DNA of 64,000 nucleotides from Hydrogenophaga sp. (GTDB lineage: Bacteria; Pseudomonadota; Gammaproteobacteria; Burkholderiales; Burkholderiaceae_C). Both the position numbers and the translations under genes were made by a program. Of the stretch, positions 34,842-44,174 are shown piece after piece; within the stretch, counting starts at the first letter, position 1; every line of letters begins with the position of its first letter. The stretch lies in the NCBI RefSeq assembly GCF_030158645.1, contig NZ_JAOASO010000162.1, forward strand, positions 37,060 to 101,059. The letters run 5' to 3'. The notes under the pieces were generated by a model. It ran no database searches. It saw only the letters and a program-made list of their open reading frames with translations, and had not been told where the DNA came from.

Positions 34842-36809
34842 TCAGCCCCTGGGCACGTGCAGCACACAGCAGCTGCGGTAGGTGTCGAACCAGGCGTCGG
34901 TGTCCATGGGTGGCCAGTGCCCATTCACGGTACTGGGGAGGCCGGTCTTGCCGTGATCGCGTTGCCAAAGGTGCACCGACACATTGAACACGTAGGCCTC
35001 GCGGCTGCGGCTGCTGCCCGTCACGTGCAGGGCCAGTGCCTCGTCGTTGTCCAGCTGCCTGCGCACGCCGTCCACCACGATGTGCCGCACACCGTTGAGC
35101 CAGCGGCGGTGGCATTGCTCTGCCACCCACCCCCAGTCCGTGGGCTGCAGCGGGCAGGGCACCACGCCGCCGTCGCGGCGGTCCAGCCGAAGCGCCTCCT
35201 TGGCCAGCGCGGCGCTCAGCGCGCTCGTGAACTGGGCCTTGCGTTGAACGCTTTGCTTCTGGCGCGCCAGCTGCTCGCGCAACGCGGTGAGCCCCGCGTC
35301 GGCCCGGGAGAGTTCAAGCTGAGTGGCTTCTTCGTCGAAGGCATCCTGGGCGATGTCCAGCGCGGCACACAGCCGATCCAGGTTGTCTGCCAGGCTGGTG
35401 GCCTCGCTGATCACGTCGGTGGCCATCTTGAGTTGCTCGGCAATGGGCAACATGTCGCGGACCTCGTCTCGGAGAAAGGCCGCGGTGGCGGCATAGCCCT
35501 GAGCGGCGACAGCGGCAATGTCCTGAACCGAGGGCTCGGGATCAACCCGCTCCTCGCGGCGGGGCGTGGCCTCGCCGGGCGGCGGATGGTTCAGCGGCGG
35601 GACGCGTGGTGCCGGCATCGCCCTGGCCTTGGTCAACGCTGCTTCGCGGTCCAGCGGGCGCCGACGCGGTCCTGTCACCGGGCCATCGATCCAGCGCAGC
35701 AGCTGGCTCAGCGACAGGCGTTGCAGGGTGTCCCGTTCTGCGGCATCCAACCCGGCTTCATGGCCGGCGGACAGGGCGATCGACGGTGCCGCGGACCGCT
35801 GTCGGGCTTCTTCCGCCTGGCGGTTGCGCTCGCGCTGACCCAGCCGCAACAGGGTCTGCAGTGCGTTCTCTTCGGTGGCCAGGCGCGCCGCCTTGACCCG
35901 CTCAAGGGCCTTCCGACTGGACTCGGTGAACTCGCCCACCGACTGCCCCCTCTCGATGGCCTCCACCGACAGCCGGATGATCAAGGCGTCGTCCACATCG
36001 AGGCGCGCGCTTGCGCGCGCCAGCGCTTCCTGTGCCACCGCAGCGCCGGTGAGACCGGTGTCTGCGGCGGCCATGGCGACCGCATCGCGCAAGGCTGCTG
36101 CCCGGTTGGGCGCTGGCAGGCGGTTCGCGGCGAAAGCCTTGTCCAGTTCCGCGATGACCGATCCCCCCTTGACTTTCGACATGACGGTCTGGAACGCCTC
36201 TTGCAGCGCGGCAACCTCGCTCGGGCGCGCGCTGGTCAGCGAGGTGGTGGCCACGCCTTTGAGCGAGGCCTGGATGGCAGGGTCCTTGACGCGTGATGCG
36301 ATGCCGTTGAGCACTTGCATGGCCTTTTTGAGAGGCTGGAGCACCGCCAGCTTGGGATCGAACAATTCCTCGCGCACCCTGGTGCACCAATGCTGGACAA
36401 ACATGTCCAGCTCCGGCCCCGAGCGCAGGTAGCCGACCGCCTTGAGGCACTTCACGATCCCGCCGATCCCGACGTGCGCCTTCACATCCGCAGCGTCGAA
36501 CTCGGCGTCCACGAGCGTCTGGATCTCGCGGTTGCGTTGTTCAATTTCGGCGTCGGGCAGGTCGAAGTACGCCATCCCGATATCGATCGCGTAGTCGACG
36601 AAGTCGTCGGGCACACAGGGCAGGGCCGAGGCAATGCCCATGTAGAGGCGGTTGCGGCGCTCTCCGATGGGGATGGATCCCGCCCGTTGGATCAAGGTCG
36701 CCCGTTTGAGGCGGCCCGCCTCGGCAATGACGACCGGCTCGCGAAGGTTCCATTTCGGGTACTCAACGAGCAAAAAACCATCGGGATTGATCGACAGATG
36801 TCCGTACAT
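34842..36809 (-). CDS. Hypothetical protein, 655 aa, unknown family
   Basis: I do not recognise this protein. The N-terminal ~170 residues (MYGHLSINPDGFLLVEYPKW ... ELDMFVQHWCTRVREELFDP) are mixed alpha/beta. Residues about 175-400 are mostly helical and Ala/Arg/Glu-rich. A proline-rich linker (PAPRVPPLNHPPPGE) and a second helical, coiled-coil-like stretch follow (residues about 435-535). A Trp/Cys-containing C-terminal part ends SCCVLHVPRG. There are no membrane segments, signal peptide or catalytic motif. The start is well supported by a perfect AGGAGGT Shine-Dalgarno. It stands alone, convergent with ybdK, and its codon use fits its neighbours. Confidence 0.8.
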   Translation of the reverse strand: MYGHLSINPDGFLLVEYPKWNLREPVVIAEAGRLKRATLIQRAGSIPIGERRNRLYMGIASALPCVPDDFVDYAIDIGMAYFDLPDAEIEQRNREIQTLVDAEFDAADVKAHVGIGGIVKCLKAVGYLRSGPELDMFVQHWCTRVREELFDPKLAVLQPLKKAMQVLNGIASRVKDPAIQASLKGVATTSLTSARPSEVAALQEAFQTVMSKVKGGSVIAELDKAFAANRLPAPNRAAALRDAVAMAAADTGLTGAAVAQEALARASARLDVDDALIIRLSVEAIERGQSVGEFTESSRKALERVKAARLATEENALQTLLRLGQRERNRQAEEARQRSAAPSIALSAGHEAGLDAAERDTLQRLSLSQLLRWIDGPVTGPRRRPLDREAALTKARAMPAPRVPPLNHPPPGEATPRREERVDPEPSVQDIAAVAAQGYAATAAFLRDEVRDMLPIAEQLKMATDVISEATSLADNLDRLCAALDIAQDAFDEEATQLELSRADAGLTALREQLARQKQSVQRKAQFTSALSAALAKEALRLDRRDGGVVPCPLQPTDWGWVAEQCHRRWLNGVRHIVVDGVRRQLDNDEALALHVTGSSRSREAYVFNVSVHLWQRDHGKTGLPSTVNGHWPPMDTDAWFDTYRSCCVLHVPRG

Positions 36810-37012
36810 GTGACCTCCTGCTTGGGCGCCGTGGAGCGGATCGTTGGCCTGAGGTCAGTGTGGTGGGGGTGCGGCCGTTCGGGAATCGCCTGGGCAGCCC
36901 AGCGGCCCGACCGTTGGCTTGTCCGCTTGTCAGCGCCAGGGACGGTGTTGTAAGGCAACTTCTGACAGACGGAATGGGGCTGCGCCGACTTAACGTCCTG
37001 AAGACCCCCCGA

Positions 37013-37054
37013 TACAGTTTGTTTCATCGACACCCGATCTGAAACATTTCTGTA
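37013..37054. promoter_or_regulatory. Nested inverted repeat upstream of the 84-aa gene
   Basis: TACAG-N3-GTTTCA-N13-TGAAAC-N4-CTGTA forms a nested palindrome ending 19 bases before the ATG at 37074, in an AT-richer patch of an otherwise featureless 264-base spacer (36810-37073). It may be an operator or a 5'-UTR hairpin. I saw nothing else in that spacer beyond the two ribosome-binding sites. Confidence 0.4.
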
Positions 37055-37073
37055 TTTCCCCCAGGAGCCCAAC

Positions 37074-37328
37074 ATGTCCACCCCTTCCAGCCGCCTCAAT
37101 CCCTTCGTCCTCATGCTCGATCCGGAAGCCGTGATCCACGCCATGGAAACCAGCGCCAACCTGCGCGGCCTGCGCCAGCGCATCTGCCGCCCGCTGGACA
37201 AGCCGCTGATCCCCAAGATTTTTGATGCCGCCCGCGACTTCGATGCCGTGATCGAAGCCGAAGAGTTCATGGACTCCGGCGCGGAGTTGTACGTTGAAGC
37301 GCAGCCTGCGCTCCACACCGTCCACTGA
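37074..37328 (+). CDS. Small conserved-looking protein, 84 aa, unknown function
   Basis: An 84-aa soluble protein (MSTPSSRLNPFVLMLDPEAV ... AELYVEAQPALHTVH) with CAGGAG 8 bases upstream of its ATG. The composition is that of a real protein: helical LDPEAVIHAMETSANLRGLRQRICRPLDKP, then an acidic segment. Nothing marks it as membrane, secreted or DNA-binding. It has its own spacer with a palindrome, and ends 3 bases from the convergent NodJ-like gene. Function unknown. Confidence 0.68.
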   Translation: MSTPSSRLNPFVLMLDPEAVIHAMETSANLRGLRQRICRPLDKPLIPKIFDAARDFDAVIEAEEFMDSGAELYVEAQPALHTVH

Positions 37329-37331
37329 AAA

Positions 37332-38150
37332 CTACCTTGAAAAGCGCTTGCGCGTGAGCGCGAGGGCCAGCCAGAACGCTGCCACGGTGTAGACCAGCAG
37401 CACGCCCGCATGCAGCCAGGGCTGCGCAGGCCACTGGTCCATGAACAAGGGTCGCACCAGTTCCACCGCGTTGGTGAGCGGCAGCCAGTCGGAGATGTGG
37501 CGCACCACCAGAGGCAGTTGCTCACGCGGAAAGAACACACCCGAGAGAAACATCATCGGTGTGAGGAACAGCGTGAAGTAGTAGGTGAAGAAGTCATAGC
37601 CCTGGGCCAGGGCGTTGAACACCAGGGCAATGCACGAGAACGTGATGCCCACCCCCAGCAGCACCGGCCAGGCCAGCAGCAGCTTGGGTGAATGGCTGAT
37701 GCCCAGCGCAAGCATCACCACCATGATGGCCGTCACCGAGAACAAGGCCTTGAAGCCGGCCCACAACATTTCGGCCAGCACCACATCGTCCAGGCTCACC
37801 GGCGCGTTCATGATGCCGTCCCAGGTTTTCTGCACGTGCATGCGCGAGAACGCCGAGTACAGCGCCTCGAAGCTGGCCGCGTTCATCGCGCTCATGCAGA
37901 TGCTGCCGCTGGCGAGAAACAGGATGTACGGCACGGCCACACCGCCCTGCGGCGTGTGGATGGTGACTTGCCCGACCAGCGCGCCCATGCCGTAGCCAAA
38001 CGCCACCAGCCACATCAGCGGCTCGGCGATGTTGCCCACCAGGCTGGGGATGGCGAGTTTCTTCCAGACCAGCCAGTTGCGCTGGAACACGGGCCACCAG
38101 CGCATGGACAGGCGGGGCGCGGCCCAGATGTTGTTTTGAATTTGGCTCAT
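37332..38150 (-). CDS. ABC-2 type transporter permease (NodJ-like)
   Basis: A 272-aa inner-membrane permease with six hydrophobic segments. WPVFQRNWLVWKKLAIPSLVGNIAEPLMWLVAFGYGMG is the NodJ/ABC-2 N-terminus, ALVFNALAQGYDFFTYYFTLFLTPMMFLSGVFFPREQLP the ABC-2 signature region. It lies 2 bases after the ATPase gene. NodIJ pairs export lipo-oligosaccharides in rhizobia; in free-living Betaproteobacteria the homologues have unknown cargo and no nod genes are near here. Confidence 0.9.
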   Translation of the reverse strand: MSQIQNNIWAAPRLSMRWWPVFQRNWLVWKKLAIPSLVGNIAEPLMWLVAFGYGMGALVGQVTIHTPQGGVAVPYILFLASGSICMSAMNAASFEALYSAFSRMHVQKTWDGIMNAPVSLDDVVLAEMLWAGFKALFSVTAIMVVMLALGISHSPKLLLAWPVLLGVGITFSCIALVFNALAQGYDFFTYYFTLFLTPMMFLSGVFFPREQLPLVVRHISDWLPLTNAVELVRPLFMDQWPAQPWLHAGVLLVYTVAAFWLALALTRKRFSR

Positions 38151-38152
38151 GG

Positions 38153-39079
<927 letters not shown>

Positions 39080-39177
39080 GGTGCGGGATTGTGCCCGCCT
39101 GCCCGGGGGCCAAGGGGGGTGGCCCCTACAATGCGGGGCTGCCCGCCAGGGTCTTGTCTTTCCAGTTGCACCCATCC

Positions 39178-40029
39178 ATGTCCCTCGCCGTTTCACTGCA
39201 ATACCTGTTCCCGAAGCGCGCGCTCACCGAGTTTGGCGGCTGGGTGGCCAACGGCCGCTGGGGCGCCGTCACGCAGTGGATCATTCGCCGTTTCATTCGC
39301 AAATACGGCGTGAACATGGCCGAGGCCGCGAACCCGGACCCCACCGCCTACGCCAACTTCAACGAGTTCTTCACCCGCGCCCTGCGCGCCGATGCGAGGC
39401 CACTGGCCGACGCGGCGTTTGTGTGTCCGGTGGACGGTGCGATCAGCCAGTTTGGTGCGATCACGCGCGACCAGATCTACCAGGCCAAGGGTCACACCTA
39501 CAGCACGCGCGCGCTGGTGGGCGGCGACGCCGAGCTGGCGGGCCTGTTCGACGACGGATCGTTTGCCACCATTTACCTCAGCCCCAAGGACTACCACCGC
39601 ATCCACATGCCGGCCGCTGGACGCCTGCGCCGCATGATCCACGTGCCCGGTGACCTGTTTTCGGTGAACCCGGCCACCGCGCAGGGCGTGCCTGGCCTGT
39701 TCGCGCGCAACGAGCGTGTGGTGTGCGTGTTCGACCTGCAGGTGGGCGAGACCACCGTGCCGTTTGTGCAGGTGCTGGTGGGCGCCACCATCGTCGGCAG
39801 CATGGCCACCACCTGGCACGGCGTGGTGAACCCGCCGCGCCCGGGCGAGGTGCGCACCTGGAACTACGACGATGCACCGGTGGTGTTCCAGCGCGGCGAC
39901 GAGATGGGCCGCTTCCTGCTCGGCTCGACCGTTGTGCTGCTCTGGCCTCGCGACACCATCGCCTTCAACCCCGACTGGGCACCCGGCAATGCCGTGCGCC
40001 TGGGCGAGGCCATGGGCAGCGCCCTCTGA
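39178..40029 (+). CDS. psd: Phosphatidylserine decarboxylase
   Basis: A 283-aa proenzyme that makes phosphatidylethanolamine at the inner membrane. The self-cleavage motif LGST is present in [14 protein letters not shown], with cleavage expected between G249 and S250 to create the pyruvoyl group. [13 protein letters not shown] and [15 protein letters not shown] carry the catalytic Asp and His. Length is that of the short bacterial Psd type. It is followed after 25 bases by purT on the same strand and is divergent from the NodI-like gene. Confidence 0.97.
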   Translation: MSLAVSLQYLFPKRALTEFGGWVANGRWGAVTQWIIRRFIRKYGVNMAEAANPDPTAYANFNEFFTRALRADARPLADAAFVCPVDGAISQFGAITRDQIYQAKGHTYSTRALVGGDAELAGLFDDGSFATIYLSPKDYHRIHMPAAGRLRRMIHVPGDLFSVNPATAQGVPGLFARNERVVCVFDLQVGETTVPFVQVLVGATIVGSMATTWHGVVNPPRPGEVRTWNYDDAPVVFQRGDEMGRFLLGSTVVLLWPRDTIAFNPDWAPGNAVRLGEAMGSAL

Positions 40030-40054
40030 TCCTTTCTTTTTTCTGGAGCTTCAC

Positions 40055-41257
40055 ATGACCACGCTGGGCACCCCTTTGTCTCCTTCGGCCACCAAGGTCA
40101 TGCTGCTGGGCTCGGGTGAGCTGGGCAAAGAGGTGCTCATTGCGCTGCAGCGCCTGGGTGTGGAAACCACGGCGGTGGACCGCTACGACAACGCGCCGGG
40201 TCAGCAGGTGGCGCACCATGCCCGCACCATCACCATGAGCGATCCAGCGCAGCTCAAAGCGCTGATCGAGGCCGAGCGCCCGCACCTGGTGGTGCCCGAG
40301 ATCGAGGCGATTGCCACGCCCATGCTGCAGGAGCTGGAAGCCGCCGGCGTGGTGCGCGTGATCCCCACGGCGCGCGCCGCGCGCCTGACCATGGACCGCG
40401 AGGGCATCCGCCGCCTCGCCGCCGAGACCCTCGGTTTGCCGACCAGCCCGTACAAGTTCTGCGATTCGCTGGACGAGCTGCAGGCCGCCGTTGATGGCGG
40501 GATCGGTTACCCCTGCATCGTCAAGCCGGTCATGAGCAGCAGCGGCAAGGGCCAGAGCAAGATCGACGGCCCGGCCGATGTGCAGAAGGCGTGGGACCAC
40601 GCCATGTCGGGCGGCCGCGTCGGCCCGGGCCGCATCATCGTGGAAGGCTTCATCGACTTCGACTACGAGATCACCCAGCTCACCGTGCGCGCGCTGGGCG
40701 CCGACGGCCAGATCGAAACCCACTTCTGCGACCCGATCGGCCATGTTCAGGTGAGCGGCGACTACGTGGAGAGCTGGCAGCCGCACCCCATGACACCGGC
40801 TGCGCTGGCCGAGTCGCGCCGCGTGGCCAAGGCCGTGACCGACGACCTCGGTGGCCAGGGCCTGTACGGCGTGGAGCTGTTCGTCAAAGGCGACCAGGTC
40901 TGGTTCAGCGAAGTGAGCCCGCGCCCGCACGACACCGGCATGGTGACCATGATCACGCAGTGGCAGAACGAATTTGAACTGCACGCGCGCGCCATCCTGG
41001 GCCTGCCGGTCTCCACCGCGCTCAAGAGCCCGGGCGCCAGCGCCGTGATCTACGGTGGCGTGGACGCCACCGGGATCGCGTTCGACGGTGTGGACGAGGC
41101 CCTGCGCGTGCCGCAGACCGAGGTTCGCCTGTTCGGCAAACCCGAGAGTTTCATCAAGCGCCGCATGGGCGTGGCGCTGGCATTCGATGCCGATGTGGAG
41201 CTGGCCCGCACGCGTGCCAAGCAGGCCGCTGCGCGGGTGAAACCGCGCGCCGCCTGA
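40055..41257 (+). CDS. purT: Formate-dependent phosphoribosylglycinamide formyltransferase
   Basis: A 400-aa ATP-grasp enzyme that formylates GAR with formate and ATP in purine synthesis. [24 protein letters not shown] opens the PurT fold, [17 protein letters not shown] and [18 protein letters not shown] the ATP-grasp region, and [17 protein letters not shown] the metal-binding segment. CTGGAG precedes the ATG at 40055. Length matches E. coli PurT (392 aa). Confidence 0.97.
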   Translation: MTTLGTPLSPSATKVMLLGSGELGKEVLIALQRLGVETTAVDRYDNAPGQQVAHHARTITMSDPAQLKALIEAERPHLVVPEIEAIATPMLQELEAAGVVRVIPTARAARLTMDREGIRRLAAETLGLPTSPYKFCDSLDELQAAVDGGIGYPCIVKPVMSSSGKGQSKIDGPADVQKAWDHAMSGGRVGPGRIIVEGFIDFDYEITQLTVRALGADGQIETHFCDPIGHVQVSGDYVESWQPHPMTPAALAESRRVAKAVTDDLGGQGLYGVELFVKGDQVWFSEVSPRPHDTGMVTMITQWQNEFELHARAILGLPVSTALKSPGASAVIYGGVDATGIAFDGVDEALRVPQTEVRLFGKPESFIKRRMGVALAFDADVELARTRAKQAAARVKPRAA

Positions 41258-41267
41258 CGCATCCACC

Positions 41268-42035
41268 TCAGTGCAGGGCGCCGGCCGCTGCGCGGCTGAT
41301 GTCCTGTTCCACCGCACCGCCGTTGAGCGACACCGTGCGCTGCGCCCAGTGACCGGCACTGGCCTGCTGGGTGACCAGCACCACGGTGATCCGGTGCTCG
41401 GTGTTCAGTGTGCGCAGCAGACCGCCGATGTGGGGGCACAGGGGTTGGTCTGACGTCGGGCCGGTGCTGTCGACCAGCAGCACGCTCGGGTTGCACACCA
41501 GAGCGCGCGCGATGGCGGCCTTGCCCTGCTGGGTGCTGTCCAGTTCGTCGGGCATCTTGTGACCCTGGTCCTCCAGCCCGGCCACCGCCAGCGCGCGCAT
41601 GGCGGCCGACTGGCAGCGCTCGGCCGACAGACCGCGGTACATCAGTGGCAACGCCACGTTGCCCTGCAGCGAGGTGCTGCGCAGCAGGTTGAAGGCTTGC
41701 GGCACGAAGCCAAAGAAGCGCCGCCGCAGCCACAGGCGCTGCTCGGTCGAGAGCGATTGTTCCGGCACACCTTGGAACTGGTAGCCACCGCTGGTGGGTG
41801 CTTCGAGCAGGCCCAGCATCTTCATCAGGGCCGATTTGCCCGAGCCGCTGGGGCCCACGATGGCCGCGAACTCGCCGCGGTGGATGTCCAGATCCACCGA
41901 GCGCAGCGCCTCACGCACGCTGTCGCCTTGGTCGTACCGCTTGCTGGCGCCGGTCAGGCGCATGAGCGGCAGCGACGCCGGTGGCCTGGCAGCGGGCGTT
42001 CGGCCCATGTCCGAGAGGTTGATGTCCAGGTTCAT
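41268..42035 (-). CDS. MacB/LolD-type ABC ATPase with degraded catalytic motifs
   Basis: A 255-aa protein that aligns along its whole length with LolD/MacB ATPases: MRLTGASKRYDQGD, Walker A VGPSGSGKSALMKMLGLLEAPTSG and Q-loop FFGFVPQAFNLL are intact. The signature reads ELDSTQQGKAAIARAL instead of LSGGQ. Walker B reads VLLVDSTGPTSD, so the catalytic Glu is Ser, and the H-loop histidine is Gln in VLVTQQASAGH. There is no permease or membrane-fusion partner nearby. It likely binds but does not hydrolyse ATP, or is decaying. I start at the ATG at 42035. Confidence 0.78.
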   Translation of the reverse strand: MNLDINLSDMGRTPAARPPASLPLMRLTGASKRYDQGDSVREALRSVDLDIHRGEFAAIVGPSGSGKSALMKMLGLLEAPTSGGYQFQGVPEQSLSTEQRLWLRRRFFGFVPQAFNLLRSTSLQGNVALPLMYRGLSAERCQSAAMRALAVAGLEDQGHKMPDELDSTQQGKAAIARALVCNPSVLLVDSTGPTSDQPLCPHIGGLLRTLNTEHRITVVLVTQQASAGHWAQRTVSLNGGAVEQDISRAAAGALH

Positions 42036-42201
42036 GAGACCGCAGCTTACGCAGAGCCTTCCGTTGGCACCGTTCGCAGCCGTACGCATGCGCGAATTTT
42101 TTTTCGGTCCGCCTGCATCCAGAAGCCGCTCTCGGGCGTAGTGGTGGTAGTGGCGCTGAACTTGCGCCGCTGCCCACAAACCACCTCCGAGGAGTTTTCC
42201 C

Positions 42202-42744
42202 ATGATGATCAAGTCCACCCTGGCCGCTGCGGCCGCCCTTGCCCTGACCGCCTGCGCCACCGGCCCAGCGCCCATGATGTATTCGCAAGCCATGCTGCCC
42301 GCCTCGGTGCAGGTGCCCATGGGCCACAAAGTGGTCCTGGAAACCGTGGGCGCCGGCGACATCACCTACGAATGCCGTGCCAAGAAAGACATGGCCGGCC
42401 AGTTCGAATGGGTGTTCGTCGGTCCCGACGCCAAGCTGATGGACCGCGCCGGCAAACAAGTGGGCACCTACTACGGCCCACCCGCCACCTGGCAGAGCAA
42501 CGACGGCTCCAAATTCACCGGCACGCAAGTGGCTGTGGCCCCGGCCGGCGCAGGCGCGATCCCCCTGCAACTGGTGAAAGCCAACCCCGCCATGGGCACC
42601 GGCGCCATGACCGGCGTGACCTATGTGCAGCGCGTGGCCACCGTGGGTGGTGTTGCTCCGGCCATGGCCTGCGGTGCTGCCAACATGGGCGCCAAGCAGA
42701 TCGTGAAGTACCAGGCCGACTACATCTTCTACAAGGCGGTGTGA
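42202..42744 (+). CDS. DUF3455 domain-containing lipoprotein
   Basis: A 180-aa exported protein. A signal peptide with lipobox LTAC (Cys18) is followed by the DUF3455 pattern: ASVQVPMGHKVVLETVGAGDITYECRAK, WVFVGPDAKLMDRAGKQVGTYYGPPATWQSNDGSKFTGTQV and VTYVQRVATVGGVAP, ending YQADYIFYKAV. Function of the family is unknown. GAGGAG lies 7 bases upstream of the first of two tandem ATG codons. It precedes an ECF sigma/anti-sigma pair by 137 bases, so it may be part of that regulon. Confidence 0.88.
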   Translation: MMIKSTLAAAAALALTACATGPAPMMYSQAMLPASVQVPMGHKVVLETVGAGDITYECRAKKDMAGQFEWVFVGPDAKLMDRAGKQVGTYYGPPATWQSNDGSKFTGTQVAVAPAGAGAIPLQLVKANPAMGTGAMTGVTYVQRVATVGGVAPAMACGAANMGAKQIVKYQADYIFYKAV

Positions 42745-42881
42745 TGCCCGCTGGCCGGCGTCGTGTGGCGCCGGCCAGCCGGTTGAGGCAGACCCTCGGG
42801 TACCATCGGCGGCAACCCTGCCGGGTACCTCATCGTCGAGGTGCCTGGTGTCCGATCGATCCGCTGGTCCGACCGACGCCC

Positions 42882-43448
42882 GTGCCCTCCAACGATCCCA
42901 CGCCCTTCGATCACAACGCCGCGCTGGCAGCCTGTGCGCGCGGCGACCAGAGCGCCTTGCGGCGCCTCTACGAACGCGAAAACCGGTTCCTGATGGGCGT
43001 GGCCTTGCGCATCGTGCGCGACCGCGCCGCCGCCGAAGACGTGTTGCACGACGCCTTCATGGCGATCTGGAACCGTGCCTCCACCTTTGATCCCGCCCGC
43101 GGCGAAGGCCGTGGCTGGATGTGCAGCATCGTGCGCAACGGCGCACTCAGCGCGGTGCGCGCCAGTGCCCGCACCGTGTCGGTGGACGAAGAACTTCTCG
43201 ATGATTTGCAGGACGCCGAACCCCAGGTCGCACCCGACATGCTCGACGCCTTTTCCATGCGCTCCACGCTGGGGCAGCTCGACCATTGCCTCGAAAGGCT
43301 CGACGTGGCCAAGCGCAATTGCGTGCTGCTGGCCTACCTCGATGGCTGCACCCACACCGAAATCGCCGAGCGCCTGAGCGCACCGCTGGGCTCGGTGAAA
43401 GCCTGGATCCGCCGTGGCATGGCTTCGCTCAAGGAGTGCCTGGCATGA
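42882..43448 (+). CDS. ECF-type RNA polymerase sigma factor
   Basis: A 188-aa sigma-70 family protein. Region 2 spans LRRLYERENRFLMGVALRIVRDRAAAEDVLHDAFMAIWNRASTF with the -10-binding helix. Region 4 is LERLDVAKRNCVLLAYLDGCTHTEIAERLSAPLGSVKAWIRRGMASLKECL, the HTH for the -35 element. The start is taken as GTG at 42882 (MPSNDPTPFDHN) since no ATG is in frame nearby; the ribosome-binding site is weak. The stop overlaps the anti-sigma ATG (ATGA). It would direct a stress or envelope regulon. Confidence 0.9.
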   Translation: MPSNDPTPFDHNAALAACARGDQSALRRLYERENRFLMGVALRIVRDRAAAEDVLHDAFMAIWNRASTFDPARGEGRGWMCSIVRNGALSAVRASARTVSVDEELLDDLQDAEPQVAPDMLDAFSMRSTLGQLDHCLERLDVAKRNCVLLAYLDGCTHTEIAERLSAPLGSVKAWIRRGMASLKECLA

Positions 43449-44149
43449 GCTTGGATGAGACTCAGCAACTGGCTGCCGACTACGTGCTCGGCACGCTGTC
43501 CGCTGGCCAGCGCATCGAGGTCGAGGAGCGCCTGCCCAGAGACGCCATGCTGCGCACCGCCGTGCAGCAGTGGGAAGCGAAACTGCAGCCCCTGACCCAA
43601 CTGGTGCAGCCGGTTGAACCGTCACCCGCGCTGTGGCAGCGCATTGAAAACAGCCTGCCTGCGAAGCCGCGTGCCGTGCCCGCCACCAAGCCGGGCGGCC
43701 TCAGCCATTGGTGGAACAGCGTGGCTTTCTGGCGCTTTGCTGCCGCCACCGGTTTTGCCGCCGCCAGCGTGATGGCCATTGCTCCCACGGTGGGCCTGTT
43801 CGCGCCCGCGCGCCCGCAATTCATGGTGGTGCTGGTGGCCCCGCAAGGCACGTCGCCCGGCTGGGTGGTGCAGACCAGCAGCGCTCAGCGCCTGAAGCTG
43901 ATACCGGTGGCGCCCGAGCCGGTGCCCGCGCAACGTTCGCTGCAGTTCTGGACCAAGGCCGACAGCTGGAGCGCGCCGGTGTCGCTGGGCCTGGTGGAGC
44001 CGGGCAAACCGATCGAGATCCCGCTCGATAAGCTGCCTCCGATCCAGCCCAACCAGCTGTTCGAGATCACCGTGGAGCCCTACAACGGCTCACCCACCGG
44101 CCGACCCACCGGGCCGATCCAGTTCATCGGGCGGTCGGTTCAGCTGTGA
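43445..44149 (+). CDS. Anti-sigma factor (RskA/anti-sigma-K type)
   Basis: A 234-aa membrane protein. A cytoplasmic anti-sigma domain (QQLAADYVLGTLSAGQRIEVEERLPRD ... VQQWEAKLQPLTQLV) comes first. A single membrane helix follows near residues 95-118 (FWRFAAATGFAAASVMAIAPTVGLF). The periplasmic RskA domain ends the protein (VLVAPQGTSPGWVVQTSSAQ, LQFWTKADSWSAPVSLGLVEPGKPIEIP). The ATGA overlap with the sigma gene ensures matched synthesis. It holds the sigma factor inactive until an envelope signal is received. Confidence 0.92.
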   Translation: MSLDETQQLAADYVLGTLSAGQRIEVEERLPRDAMLRTAVQQWEAKLQPLTQLVQPVEPSPALWQRIENSLPAKPRAVPATKPGGLSHWWNSVAFWRFAAATGFAAASVMAIAPTVGLFAPARPQFMVVLVAPQGTSPGWVVQTSSAQRLKLIPVAPEPVPAQRSLQFWTKADSWSAPVSLGLVEPGKPIEIPLDKLPPIQPNQLFEITVEPYNGSPTGRPTGPIQFIGRSVQL

Positions 44150-44174
44150 CCTGAGCCGCACCACCGCCGGGTCA

